From Stichopus chloronotus (Eukaryota > Echinodermata > Holothuroidea > Aspidochirotida > Stichopodidae), in NCBI GenBank assembly GCA_021234535.1, contig CM037846.1, positions 12,292,705 through 12,356,704 on the forward strand: a stretch of 64,000 nucleotides of DNA. The letters run 5' to 3'. The position numbers were made by a program, and so were the translations under genes. The number at the start of each line of letters is the position of its first letter. The first letter of the stretch is position 1. A model generated the notes under the pieces. The model had not been told where the DNA came from, searched no databases, and worked only from the letters and a program-made list of their open reading frames with translations. Shown here in pieces: positions 48,230 through 60,329 of the stretch.

Positions 48230-49140
48230 GAGCAAGATACATTCTGCCATACCCCAGAACTATCATACCTACTCATACAGAGCCAAACTGCAGTATTATC
48301 ACAGGGCATTGGCAAGTCTCTGCTGATGGCGTTATTCAACTAGCCTATGTAGGCAACGTACCAAATATACATGCACTAAGCACACACCCACCCTGTAATG
48401 CATATAGCACAAAATGCTGATACTCCCCAGTCTCATCATACGCTTCCAAAATTCTCATTTACAATTTTCATCAGGAAAATTAACTCCTGTTCTTTAGTTG
48501 CCTTGATGGGTTTCTTCCTCAGTGCATTGCAGTGCTCTTTCCTGGGACTAAGAGATAATTTCCGGCCGTTGAAGCGATTTAGAATGCTTCACGAGGCAAG
48601 AAGGAAGAGGGGGAAAAGAGAAAAAAAAGAAGAGAAAAAGCGAATAATGTTTGACGTGAAGTGTACAGCAATGTCTGCCAAAATCATTGGCTAACTTTAA
48701 GTTCAACTTGAACATCACAGCTAGTGTGTACAGCGGAATAGGCCGACGGTGAGATTTCAACATGAGTAAAATTCAAAGTTTGTTTGGTTAACCTTCAAAC
48801 GACTTTTTGCTATTATTTTGAGGGCTTGTTTGCACCCAATAAACCTGAGTTTGCTTTTGTGATTGCGGAACTACAGACGTGCCCTGTAAAAATTAGCAAG
48901 TACGAAACTAACAATATCGGCGTACATATGAACACACACATAATCGTATCATGCATTGAAACTGTGATGGCGTGGAACTTAAAATTGGTAAATCAAAGAT
49001 AAAGTTGCATAATTTTAAATTTTAATAGAATTAAAAAACAATTATCATTTAATTGATAATCGCCATGGTAGGCAATAATTTCCACAGGAATGCGGGTCAC
49101 TTTTAAAATAATTGATTTTCTTTTTAGTAATTTATTTTGT
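48230..49140. other. No supported gene
   Basis: Short frames only, with a GA-rich purine tract at 48596-48642. Nothing else recognised. Confidence 0.55.
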
Positions 49141-49159
49141 TCTCTATTTCATCCACTCT

Positions 49160-49285
49160 GTTGACAGAATTCAACCTCTTACATTGTGTAACGTACTGAA
49201 GAAGACAAAAAAAAAAAAAAAAAACGACTTGCAACAAGCGTAGTGACAGAACCATGCACGTCAAGCACAAAGATAGGGGAAAAAC
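49160..49285 (+). repeat. First copy of a diverged direct repeat
   Basis: An ATTCAACCTCTTACA-type start, an A run, AACGACTTGCAACAAGCGTA and CATGCA recur in order at 49631-49748, offset about 475 bases. The core of about 36 bases after the A run differs at only three or four positions. Confidence 0.7.
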
Positions 49286-49498
49286 ATTGCTTAGCTTTTT
49301 TGGCAAATCAATTTTGCGAACTGTTTAGCAGTCGACTCATTGAGATTAGAAGATGGTAAACAAACATTGCGCTGTAAATAGGCTTAGTTGAAAACATAAC
49401 TCACTCGAATAAGTATCACAGGCTAAGCTGGAGTTCAGATTAGGCAACTGGGCTCTCGTGGGTCGCAATAATTCGTCAAATTTTGATATGTAGCCACT

Positions 49499-49562
49499 AG
49501 CTACATTATCTAGCTACATTATCTAGCTACATTATCTAGCTACATCATCTATCTCATCTATC
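49499..49562. repeat. Minisatellite, 13-bp unit, about 4-5 copies
   Basis: AGCTACATTATCT is repeated three times exactly and then degenerates through AGCTACATCATCT into ATCTCATCTATCT. It lies between the two copies of the 49-kb direct repeat. Confidence 0.92.
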
Positions 49563-49630
49563 TGTTATGTCTGTCTCATTTTATTTTAATGAAAACTAAA
49601 AGATTATTCCAAGATAACATGGCGTGCAAT

Positions 49631-49748
49631 ATTCAATTCTAACTCTGAAAGTGTGCAACGGACAGGGAAGTAGAAACCAAAAAAAAAAAAAACGACTTGT
49701 AACAAGCGTAGTTACAGAAACATGCAAAGCAGAAAGTTAGGGGCGAAG
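49631..49748 (+). repeat. Second copy of a diverged direct repeat
   Basis: Contains ATTCAATTCTAACTC, an A run, AACGACTTGTAACAAGCGTA and CATGCA in the same order as 49160-49285. Confidence 0.7.
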
Positions 49749-51966
49749 TTTTGATTAGCAAATAAATGTAATTAAGTGTTATCTGGTCTACAGTTAACCG
49801 CAGCTTACGCTTGACTATATCCACTGGACTTCTCGTACCGTGTCATGTTCATCTACGGTCCTAACTGACAGATTAGGACTTAGATATCTGCATATGTCAT
49901 GTGACGAAAATCTTAAATTATACCGGTATAGGTACAATGAGTGCCCGGAGTCTTCATAAATACACATACATCACATTAAGGACAATAACGTGATAGGAGG
50001 TAAATAAAGTGAATATCTAAAAAGACGCCTATAACAGAAGAACAATACATTTCTTACTTATCTATAAACTGTTTTATTATACACTATCGATTTAATTCAT
50101 TGAGTCTTTGTCCAGATTGACGGCAACGGAGACGTCGCATCCGTTTGCTTTCAAAACCTCTTTGATTTAAAACAGGGTGTTTTTATAAGACTCAGTATTA
50201 AGAAGAAAACGCACAAGAATTTAAATTTGCATAAGAATGGATGTTATCGTTCGTCTTGTGTTAGATACCAAAAGTCATATTCATTTGTACTATAACTGTT
50301 ACTGCAGAGTGAAGCTATAATTCATGTATGATCATTAACAAACACTGATAGCGTTCGTTGTTCTTTTACACTTAGTCGATGTTTAAAATGACCTATTCAA
50401 GCATGAACGAAACTAACCTAACCCGCTTGTCTAAAAATTGCTGCCCACGAATAACGTAAATTTACACCATATCACATATAACCGTTATTCCATAACTTCA
50501 TTTTCTGGTACAAAGGAGCACCGTAACATCACCGGCAACGTCGGATTCAAAATAAAAGCATGATACCAACCACAATTATGAGCCGTTTCAAATTTGGGTA
50601 TTTTACTGTGATATACCCAGTGGCCAGTGGGAGGATTAGTGGTCTCCTACCCCCTCCCTTCTTTTTTCAACATAAGGAGAAAAAAAGTAAGAAACCATGA
50701 CCTATGTACGTTTTCGATAGCACGCATTTGATTAAACCGTCGCAATATATATTTTCCTGTGAGACGTTTTATGATGGTAACTTGGACTTCAACGAAAACA
50801 GAAATAAAATTAGATCTCAAAATGATGGGTTTTGTTAATCCATGACTACGCATATATCGCCTCAAGGCGAAAGTTACTGACCGTGAAAATCTTTTAGATT
50901 CAGCCAGGCTGTTTCCATAATATATACAGGAGGACATTTTATTCTCTCTTGGTTTTACGATGTTGGCAATATATCTATAGTTGGTTTATTTCCTTCATTT
51001 TTTGAGATGAATCTCTCTCCCCGAGTCTGTCATTAGCAACTTTTTGCTACAATATGTCGCTGAGCAAAAAACCAAAACCCCCCCCCCAAAAAAAACGACT
51101 TAAAAAAGAAAACAAAATAATAGAAAATTGAAGATTTTGGGAAATAAAACAATCATTCGTAGTAAAACGTTCTCCGAGTAGCTATATTTCAGGTCGACCC
51201 GTATTCCGGTGATGACAAAAAGTGCCTATTATTAACGCATCTGCAATATTATTGAAGTATGATGGCTTGGGAACTCAACGACGTCACGACACAGAGGAGA
51301 GAGAGTGACGTGTATTTTTTAGCGTATATCTAATTCGATGTGAAAATACAGGCATTGTTTAGAACTAATACAAATCCGGCTGTCAAACTTTTAAGACAGC
51401 GGCAATAGAATGTTGCATATATCAGTCTAAATTCTATTGGAGGGCAATGTCTTCTTCGACTAGGTGTCTTTAGATGTAAGAAGAAAAGAAAACTTTAAAA
51501 AAAAAACCGTCACTGAAACTGGCAAAATGGATATAGTTCACAGTTTCTAATCCACAGTATAATGTAAATAGACAATTCTTAAATCACCGGGAAGTCTTAA
51601 CGCAGTCGAATACAAATAGGCGTTCACTTTGTAACCTTCGTATCGATGGGAAACTCTAAACGTTGATCACAAGCAAAATAAAATCAATAAGCATACAGGG
51701 TTTATCTCTACTTGTCGTCACGGTATTAAAGCCATATTTTACTGACAATTGAAGGGTTTCTTAAATGAAAAAGAATAATTTTCCACTGCGGGTGTTTCAA
51801 TCTCCATATCAATAACCTGTTCCTAACTCAAGATATTACTTATTGAAGAAAGGCTCGTCTGGTCAAGAAAGATTTTCAGTTGCCTCAAGGCTGCCGAAAT
51901 GCCATACAACTGTGGCGAATGGCAACAAGTATTTGTTTTTATTTGAAATCTAAACTCTCATTTTAC
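49749..51966. other. No supported gene
   Basis: A 96-codon minus frame at 50647-50937 is rich in arginine and hydrophobic residues but has no splice or motif support. A C run and A run adjoin near 51078-51096. Nothing else recognised. Confidence 0.5.
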
Positions 51967-51998
51967 TTTGAAATTTGACGATTTGAAATTTGACGATT
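51967..51998. repeat. Two-copy tandem repeat, 15-bp unit
   Basis: TTTGAAATTTGACGA occurs twice in direct succession and then begins a third, altered copy. Confidence 0.85.
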
Positions 51999-52142
51999 TT
52001 GAAGATTGGGTATATTGTAGAACTGTTGTGGACATTAAGGTATCATCTTTTAAACTATTGGAATGTTTCCCTTACGACAATCAAAATTATGAACAAATAC
52101 AAAGCACAAAGGACGTTCATGTTGTTGTGTCCGTGTGACATC

Positions 52143-52159
52143 ACAAATTTCTCCAATTA

Positions 52160-52195
<36 letters not shown>

Positions 52196-52220
52196 GCATT
52201 GCGTAATTGGGGAAATTTGT
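52143..52220. repeat. Hairpin with 24-base arms around an AT microsatellite
   Basis: The left arm ACAAATTTCTCCAATTATGC and the reverse complement of the right arm ACAAATTTCCCCAATTACGC differ at two positions, and the match extends into the AT tract. The loop is (AT)n with one central CA. The whole could be a small fold-back element into which the microsatellite expanded. Confidence 0.75.
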
Positions 52221-54261
52221 ATGTAATTTAATATGTATTATACGTAATGTAATATATGTTCATGTCTCACCAATTTTTACGTTGTGTTAGGTGTGTGTTG
52301 GTGAATTAGGCTATTGATTACTTTGCTCTATGTTCTCGACCATTGAGCTTTTACTTACAGAAGTCGGTAACATACATGTTTTAACTATGTATACGATACA
52401 TTCCCAATAAATGTTGAAGCTGCTTTGGAGGATTATTTCAATCAGATGTGACGTAAATACCTTTGATCACGTGACACCTAATTACGTGACCTTTCATCTC
52501 AGTAGTTGCGATAAAATGCGTGATAGTTTCATTGTTCCTTTGAGAATACTAAATGTCTGTTTGAATTTTCCCTTCGCAATCACGACCAATAGGGAAGTTC
52601 CACTGGATTTTCGTTTTGACTTATGCCGTCTCTCCCGTCTATTTTAAAAGAGTCTGCGAGACAACGTGAGTTCACTCTAGGGCACATTTCTACCAAGCCC
52701 ATAATTTGTTCGTTACATATCAACAAATCAACGTCGAGCTTTGTAAATTAACGAGTCTCCTGTAGGTTATGTCATGGCGTGCTAAACATTCATGAATCTG
52801 TGCCAGTAGCAACCAATGTTCACGCATACAAAGAAAACAAACAAACAAGAAACAAACAAAAAAACAAATAGGTTCGTTATAAATTCTCATCATACCTTAA
52901 TATGCTCGTTGTTCCTGTCCTTAAAAAAATGTCATTGTCACAAAGATAAACATACACCAAGTCGTGAATTTTTTTTTTACCCTATTTACCACGGGTAACT
53001 ATATGCAACAAATAATATGCATGAAATGGAATCTTGCTAATCTGTTGATCGCGCACAATGGGAACTACAGTATTCTTTACACGTATAATTACGAAGCATA
53101 AACTGATAAAAAAAAAAAAACTGGATGGGTTATAGAATCAGCCTCAGGAAATACAAATTATTATCAGCGATAATATTAATAAAAATATTTAAAAAGCGAT
53201 TACATCTTGCAATACTTGTCAAGCCAGTCCTCGGTGGTATAAAAAAATCCATCTTCTTTTTTGTTTCATTTTGTTGGTATGGCAACCAAGAGAAAAGGTT
53301 CACTTATATCTAGAAGATAGTCAATTACTTGAATTGGTTAGGAAAAATGACTCCAAAATTATTTTCTTTCGGGGCAAAACAGAAAACAAAAGGACAAAAG
53401 GAAAAGGCATTTTTTCTGTATATATATATATGTGTGTGTGTGTAACTATTTTCATGTAGATTTTGGTGAATAATGAAAATAAATTTTGTATTAACTGCAA
53501 AGTTGTTCTAATCTCCGCGTTGATAGTTTTAATGATGCATTGTGATAACGTTACAAAATATAATAGTAGTATGATTTACTGCGTACTAATTTACCGGTCA
53601 TCGGCCTTTACAGTTTGTAACAGAAAGAGCGATCGAAAATTCTCAGGAAAGTGGGTAAATGGAGAGACTGCATTTTTGTGATACGTAATTACTTTCGGTA
53701 ATATGATTCTCTCTCATTTTGCTTTGTCTTAATTTGGTTGTTTTGGTCTCTGTAGCGATTCTTCCCCTTAATTGATTTCCTTTTTTTTTTACAATTTTCA
53801 AGAGGATTGGAACACCCTTCATGATTTTACTTCCCTTCATTTGCAAATATTTTTTGATGTTCAATATGAAAACTGACTTTAATCATTCCCGAAGCTATAA
53901 GCTTTTACGAAAGAAAAAAAATTCTGACTAAACTAATGCAAGACTAGCTGAAAATTGTTATAGTCAAACAAGTTACAAAACTCCGGTGTGATTCCCGGTA
54001 ACGAAAGCTGGATCGACAAAGTTGCAGGATTGCTCTTTGATTTCGTCAAGTAGTGTTTGTACTGTACACGTGTGTGTCAATAACAATAATCGTATAGATA
54101 AGAATGCATGGAAAACTTGGAGCAAGAAATTGTACAAAGCAGGGTCACAATAAAAGAAATAAAAGGGGAAAAAAGAAAAAAAAACGACCCAGGCACCCAC
54201 CAGACGAAATGAACTAATTACAACAACATGGTAGGATGGTTTATTTTTACATTTTTAAAGA
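52221..54261. other. No supported gene; (TA)n(TG)n tract
   Basis: A compound (TA)n(TG)n tract lies at 53419-53443. CACGTG-containing ATCACGTGACA lies near 52466. No exons supported. Confidence 0.5.
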
Positions 54262-54286
54262 ATTGTTTGCAATTTTTGCAAACAAT
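54262..54286. repeat. Perfect 11-bp-arm hairpin
   Basis: ATTGTTTGCAA and TTGCAAACAAT face each other across a three-T loop. The context is AT-rich, and no following gene end is supported. Confidence 0.7.
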
Positions 54287-57063
54287 GCAATTTGTAAAAT
54301 ATAAAGCACCCGTATACCTAAATGACTAAGGTAAGTTATGTAAAAATGAAAATGAAAAAGTCACACAGGTGGCAGCAAATGGTAAAAGTACTTCAAAGTA
54401 GATATTCCAAGTTGCAGTGTTATGGCTTTGCTCTCGTCAGTAGTTTATATTTTGTTACACTTTATGTTTCCTGACGTATTCTTGTATAAAATTGTCATAT
54501 TCTAACGATCTCTAGCAAAAATAAATAAAATGATAAGTAAAAATAAAATACAGAGAAATAAGCGCACTGCACATAAAATAGACAATGTATGAATTTATGA
54601 GATGACTTTATCCACTGAGATAAGAAAAAATATCTGACCCAAGCATTTTTCCTTAAAATGGCCCCAGTCCCCGCATTACGACAATATGGAGAGGTTTGTT
54701 TCAAAATCGTTCTGATATTGTTTTTTTTTTACTCCTATCCGATAGCACATTTGTAATCAGATTTCTGATTTTGTAGATGACGTCACGCCATGATTTTCAT
54801 TGAATGGCATTCTATTTTAGTACTCGACATAGACGCCACGTACGATTGTATAACCAAGTTTTGGAACTATTTTCTTCTAGGTTTGAAGAAGATTTAAACT
54901 GAAACTATCAAATATAGGGCGGAAATTGAATCCGATATCGCTCCAGTGTGTCTCGCCCGTCCATGGGTTTAATGGCGAACTAAGCCATTTTTTTTTTGAG
55001 GGCGGTGAGTCCTGTAGATTTAAGTTGACTTTCATGGAAAGCTCCCTCTCTCTCTCTATCTAAACACTAGTATCTCTGTATCACTTTAAATAACTTCCGT
55101 TCCAAAGATCATAGATCTACATATATTTTAGTCGTTTCGTTGTGTGCACGTCTGGACCAAACCTTCATTTAATATGCTTTCAACCTACCAGCGAAGCAAA
55201 GCAACCCGTCTCGAGCGTTTTCTGAATAATTAATTCAAAGCCAAACGGTCGCAGATTTCACACTCTCTCAAAGCAAAACACAAACATGTGCTTGTATTAT
55301 TCCTGTATCGCAATCCCGTCCCCCCCCCCCCTCCCACCGCCAAAAAAAGTATCATGAAATCCTCCATTTACTCACTTGTATTCGCTGGTTCCATGATTGT
55401 GTGCAAAACTAGGAAACCTATTTTTGTCTTTTGAGGGACCTACAAGACGGCCTTTACTAACGGGCCATGTGTGGAGTTAACAGTGCAACTTCTCTTTAGT
55501 AACATTCTCTTGTCATGTGGTATGGCTTGTAACACATACCAATAAAATGTGGAGTAGATCAATCCCATGGCTGATAATCCCTTGTGCCAAGGTTGAAAAG
55601 AAAGTTAAGCCTCATTTGCACTTTACTAGGTCAGGTAGAAATACTAGACAGGACAAAAAAAAGGAAGAAAAGTATGTTTTGAGACATCGAAAACAACTTG
55701 AAGACAATACTGCATTGACTATTGGTAAATACTGAACTGGACTCGCATATGGTTTCCCAAGAGTACAACGCTTACATTCAAATACCGACTGTTCTGGAGG
55801 AAGAGGTGAACTTTCGTATCTCCAGAAAAGATTTGATTAATTGACTCACTATGGCCGAACAAAACATTTACTTTGTCTCTCCCTCTTCCTCTAGTTTAAC
55901 TAGTTTCTCCTCGTTAAGCCGTCGTCACTTTAGGAAATGTCAGTTTTGAAATTGTGGTGGAACGGTTAAGACCTTCTCTCATATGGTTTTTGATTCATCC
56001 TTTATTAGATTTAACACATTTTCTGTCTGACCGAGGGGTAAAGAAGGGGGAAAATATGGAGGGTAAGAGAAGGGGGAGAGGTAAAACATCGAGGCAACCT
56101 TTATTAATGAAGAGTAATTTTGATTGCTTCCTTAGATTTAATCATGACAGCGATCGGAGAACTGTCAAATTCGTTAACATTCATATATGAAACCTGAAAA
56201 TGTACTTTAATGTCAATTATCGGATGTAACACGAAAAGAGTAAAAAAAATGGAGAGATAGAGAGAGGGATGAAAGTTAAAAGCAGAGGCGTCGATATGAC
56301 ATTTACTCGAAACTTTAATTAGTGAACAGTCCATGTTGTTGTGAACCTGCAATCCTTAACATTTCCAACCTATAGCTTCACTTTTCTTTTTCCTTTTTTT
56401 TTTATTATTAGTAGCCTAACTATTATTTCACACCAATGGGAACATTTTTCACAATTCCGTACTTTGCCTGCAGAACAAAACACGACGATCATCTTCCTTG
56501 AACTTTATAAAGTCGTCACGAAATTTTGTTATCGGTTTAGACGGGACGATAAATTCTGTTTTAAAGTGAAGCAGTAGATAGAATTTCTTCTTTTTTTTTG
56601 TCAACAGAAAATTTTTTCTTCTGTTGACTTTCCATAGATAATATCCATGACTTTTTTATGCCTCACTATAGCTTTGTAGAAGGAATTTTGGTGGCTGATG
56701 GTCATCCATCTTTTCCCTGCAGACTTAAAGTAAACTCCTTTGACCAGACAATAGTATCATGTTATGTCAATATAAGAACATGGCAAAAAACAAAAAATAG
56801 CTGTTTTTTCTCTCTCTACTGGGGCACTTTTAGGCAGAGTTTGTTTTGCATTGGCAGATCATTTTTCTCCACATATCTGTGGAGGAGATAGGCTGATACC
56901 CGATTTTGAGGGAAAAAAAGTGCCAGAAATAATGACAAATGTATATCACAAGTATTTATCCTCTTTAATAAATATTAATCTGACTTAATTGTAGTCCTTC
57001 CCAACTTTACCATAACTTAAAGTTCTTATATCAACCTGAGATCTTTCTGTTGATAATTAACAA
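54287..57063. other. No supported gene
   Basis: Contains one TGACGTCA at 54778, C runs near 55320, and a minus-strand acceptor-like TACATTTTCAG near 56190 followed by a 29-codon frame ending at a TAA that overlaps AATAAAGG. This is too short to call. Nothing else recognised. Confidence 0.5.
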
Positions 57064-57130
57064 CCCAGAGACACCACCAGTCAAACTCAGACACCACCAG
57101 ACACCATTGGACACCACCAGATACCGTCAG
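57064..57130. repeat. Degenerate minisatellite of GACACCACCA units
   Basis: GACACCACCAG-like units recur five times with a mostly 10-11-base period, interrupted by a TCAAACTC insertion. Confidence 0.8.
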
Positions 57131-58599
57131 AGTTAAACTTGAGACAATGATAAAACAGAAAATGCAAACGTCACTTTGATGTTCGTTCCAATTTGTGTTC
57201 CTTCATAATACAGAGTTCTGCTGCCGTGACGCGTCGGACGATGATAAACAATAACTTAGGTTTGATATTTCTCATGGCAACGCAAGTGATACGTAGCCTG
57301 CGCATGAAATTTTCATGACAGTAGCTATAGACCAACTGAAATTAAGATTCCAAATCATTTGAAATTTTCTCTCTCATTTTCCTTTGGTCATATTTCTTTG
57401 GTCCATCTCAATATCTGTTGGATGGTCAATGTTGCGTGAAGATAAGTTACAGAATGGGAGCGGCTAATAATTTTAACAGTTCTCGTTCTGCTTTTCTGTT
57501 ATTTGTCGGGAAAAAAAAAGAAACTTGAAAAAAAATAAAGAGAAAGAGAGAGGTGGAGGGGGAGTTAGGCACTGATGAAATTATACCGAGCTCAATCATT
57601 GTACAATTTCGCGACATACACAAAATTAAACACAGACGATGTGTAGACTACAGAAAATATCACAAATCGGGATTTTCACAAAATGTAGGAGAACATTTCA
57701 ATCTCTCCATAGTAGTGAAAAACCATATCTCAGTAGCATGTTATGTTGGAAATATTTTGCGTCTTCACAAACAAATTTCTGTTTCACAGTAACACACAGC
57801 ATTACGGGTAATCTGTGACGTCATTCCAGCTACCTGACCATCCGTCGAAACTCTTTTACAATCTCAACTGGTTTTAAAAAAAAAAGTACGATACTTTACA
57901 TTTGGAATTCCGCTTTCATTAAAATCAGCACACATTTGCTCCGCTTGAGGCAACGGTAGTTTTGTATCTTCGATCATTAACCAACCGAAACATGGCCATC
58001 AAAGTTTGGTCAACTAAGGCTTAATAAGGCTTGTTACAAACAGTACAAATCTTAATGACAAAAACAGACTTGTACATTATCTCACTGATCTCACTGATGT
58101 TATGTGTATGTCTTTGAGCTAGAGAGGAATTCGCAAATAGTCACGTGACAACAGGTCAATTTTTTAAATGGCATTTGAGGGTTTCCTTGTCACGATAAGC
58201 CCTGAAAGAAATCTGATAATGATATTTGCCACTTTAGTGCTTTATTATGTACAAAATATAGAAGTAAAAAGCAATAAAATAAAAAATCAAAAACATGAAA
58301 GATTCAATCGGTCGCTTCGGGCATGTTACACCAATCGAAGAGGATTACAAGCAGCAGTATATATCTGCACAATATGCTAATTTTTTTTTTCTTCTCCTTT
58401 TCTTATTATTCACTCTGGCATGTGGCGACATGCCTCGCAGTAATACACATAAGAAACTGTAAGTATGGTACACATTACATCGAAAATATTGATAATTCGC
58501 GAAAAATTAAATCAGTATGTGTTTGCCAGCGATGTACGTCTTGAAAGGCACCAAAGCAAACAGACCGTAATCCCTAAAACTTTATTGATGGACTTTTCG
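57131..58599. other. No supported gene
   Basis: One TGACGTCA at 57816. Plus frames at 57553-57792 and 58168-58380 have no splice or motif support. A run near 57515 and T run near 58380. Confidence 0.5.
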
Positions 58600-58760
58600 A
58601 TTTCAAGACGCGCAGACAAAGAGGACGGACCGCACATCAAAAGTTTGGACTGCGCTTGAGCAGAAGCCAGCATTCCTCCGTCCTGTTGATTTTCAGAACC
58701 GTTGCCGACGGATTTAACGTCCCGTCCAGAAAGAGGACGGTACAAGAGTTGCCATAGTAA
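58600..58760 (-). other. CpG-dense patch with a SINE-like core and an open frame
   Basis: This short interval is far richer in CG dinucleotides than its surroundings. Read on the minus strand it contains GACGGGACGTTAAATCCGTC (about 58734-58715), which resembles the central core of the 11.2-kb SINE (GGATGGGGCGTTAAATGG). No tRNA-like head was found next to it. The minus strand also carries an open frame with protein-like sequence (for example MLASAQAQSKLLMCGPSSLS, starting at an ATG near 58671). It may be a decayed SINE fragment or a promoter-associated CpG-rich first exon; the sequence alone does not decide. Confidence 0.45.
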
Positions 58761-59064
58761 TTCCCCGCGTCCGTTGCGACAGCGCAGTAATGAGGGGAAA
58801 CCAACAAGGCTTTGAAACTTTGTTAATGAAAGCGTGCGTGGTTGTTATGATGTCATTCTAACGCATTCTAACGTCGTCTTTAAGAAACACAAGACACTCT
58901 AAATGTAAGTACGAAACGCCGTGTGTGCGTGCATTTTAACTCTCCTGGCCGTCCTGTTGCTCTTTAGTCTATACCGTCCTAACTCGAAAGGTCATTAGTG
59001 TCGCAATGCACGACGGTGCTATACACTTGTTACAGCAGACCGATCCTATTGGGACGGTTTCATT
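58761..59064. other. No supported gene
   Basis: Contains GCATTCTAACG twice in tandem near 58861-58872. Nothing else recognised. Confidence 0.5.
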
Positions 59065-59115
59065 TGACGTCACGGGAGTGGCACTGGTACGCTCAGACCC
59101 TTGCATGTGACGTCA
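59065..59115. promoter_or_regulatory. Pair of CRE-type octamers TGACGTCA
   Basis: Exact TGACGTCA palindromes lie at 59065-59072 and 59108-59115, 43 bases apart. This is the consensus cAMP-response element bound by CREB/ATF bZIP dimers. The pair sits between the CpG-dense patch and the AP-1-bearing palindrome. A regulatory role is inferred. Confidence 0.4.
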
Positions 59116-59144
59116 CAGTGGATACAGTAAAGCTCCTTGCTCAA

Positions 59145-59284
59145 CACAGAAAACAAAAAGAGAGTCACTGTCCTAAAACTGAGTCAATTTGTCTCCATAG
59201 TGACTCACTCTATATAAAGTGAGTCACTATGGAGACATATTGACCCAGTTTTAGGCTAGTGACTCTCTTTTTTTATTTTCTGTG
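59145..59284. repeat. 140-bp near-perfect palindrome (fold-back element)
   Basis: The left arm runs from CACAGAAAACAAAAAGAGAG through GTCACT and CTAAAACTGAGTCAAT to CTCCATAGTGACTCACT. The right arm mirrors it back to TATTTTCTGTG. Arms are about 66 bases at roughly 90% identity, around a short TATATAA centre. TGACTCA and TGAGTCA (AP-1 sites) flank the centre, and a further TGAGTCA lies in the left arm, decayed to TTGACCCA in the right. RNA from either strand would fold into a long hairpin. No transposase or clear target duplication was seen. Confidence 0.85.
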
Positions 59285-59839
59285 AAGGGCAATCGACTAA
59301 ATTTAAAGGAAACGTATCCAAACGTATCCAAATTTAGTTCTCTAGGGAATGGTCCTAATTAGACAAATAGATCACGTCACAATACGTTTTAGAGCTCTGT
59401 ACAACTGTGGGAAGAATAGCCAGGCCTTTTCTGTAATTTGAAAACGCAGGAATAACAGCGCAACCTGCTTAACAGATGCACGTTGCGTCTCTACCATTCA
59501 ACAACACACGCTTAGCGTAACCATATGCACTGTTTGTTTACTCTCACGGATTGCGCTGTTGTTAGATGTAATGTGACGTCAGAGCGAGAGGGGGTCAATT
59601 AGGCGTAAGCATATATGCCTCTTACCCTCCCCCCCCCCCCACACGCTCCACTATCCAAAGATTTGTCGGTTGCATTGGCCTGAACGTTTCTCTTTTTTTT
59701 AGGGTGTTCGATTCATTTTTATATCCCAAGAGATAGTGTGTTCTTTGTTATTCTCTCTTAATTTCATTATGTGCTTCGATAATGTAGTCTCCTTTTCGTA
59801 TTTTTTTTTTTGTGGCGGAACGATTTTGTGTGGTTATTA
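59285..59839. other. No supported gene
   Basis: Contains a tandem CGTATCCAAA pair near 59312, one TGACGTCA at 59574, a C run at about 59630-59640 and a T run near 59800. Confidence 0.5.
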
Positions 59840-60260
59840 CACGTTTCTTTAAATATACCTTTAAACACCCCAGACTTGCTGAAGGCGTCATTGTATGTTT
59901 TGGCGGCGCTGTTGAATATTTCTTGGTTCGGTGATAGTGGGGATGTTCTCTTTCCAACGGATGTAGGAATTTGCTTAAAGGTTGTACTGGGGTGGTTTGA
60001 ACTGATGTTTTATGTATTCGGGTTGGCCGTTGGCTTTCCGGAATGATTTGTGTGTACCCGTGTTCAAGTCCAAGTTAGAGTCCAAAAAAGTCGACCGTCT
60101 TAATATTTGTCTTGACCGTCGTTGTGAACTCAAATCTCTTGAATATTTGTAGGATTCTTTAACCTGGCCCTTTCTGTCACATCGTGGGCCTGAATCTTAT
60201 CAAGAGGAATCTTATTCAAGATTATTGCCTCTTGTAGTACTGCTAGCCCGTCATTACTGC
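59840..60260 (-). pseudogene. Reverse-transcriptase element fragment, C-terminal part (broken)
   Basis: Minus-strand translation shows, in order, NDGLAVL (near 60245, the catalytic DDG-type box), IFKRFEFTTTVKTNIKTVDF, then after a frameshift DSNLDLNTG and FRKANGQPEYIKH, then FKPPQYN. After another shift it shows KQIPTSVGKRTSPLSPNQEI and FNSAAKTYNDAFSKSG. This order matches a family of metazoan reverse transcriptases, familiar from memory, with a Y(D/N)DGL box, a (T/V)xFLDVxxxLxTGxxxPYRKPN segment and a KQIPxxIxKRxSxLS segment. Its clade is uncertain; Penelope-like is one possibility. At least three frame breaks are visible, so it is dead. Its N-terminal partner lies head-to-head at 60330-60460. 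Confidence 0.7.
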
Positions 60261-60266
60261 TAGCCC

Positions 60267-60303
60267 CCGCCATTGATTGACTATAAAAGCCAACCAATGG
60301 CGG
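60267..60303. repeat. Hairpin at the junction of the two RT fragments
   Basis: CCGCCATTGATTG and CAACCAATGGCGG are reverse complements with one mismatch (arms 60267-60279 and 60291-60303), around a loop holding TATAAAA. Just before it, TACTGCTAGCCC is present twice (60238 and 60255). It lies exactly where the orientation of the reverse-transcriptase pieces flips. Confidence 0.8.
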
Positions 60304-60329
60304 AGCATTCGAAAGGCGTTATACTAGTT

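Noticed and set aside
48099..48343. Tyr/Ile repeat frames on both strands
   Set aside because: They are translations of the (AT)n microsatellite.
44637..49562. Short regularly spaced repeats considered as CRISPR arrays
   Set aside because: The units at 44637 and 49499 are contiguous minisatellites without unique spacers, in a eukaryotic context with no cas genes.
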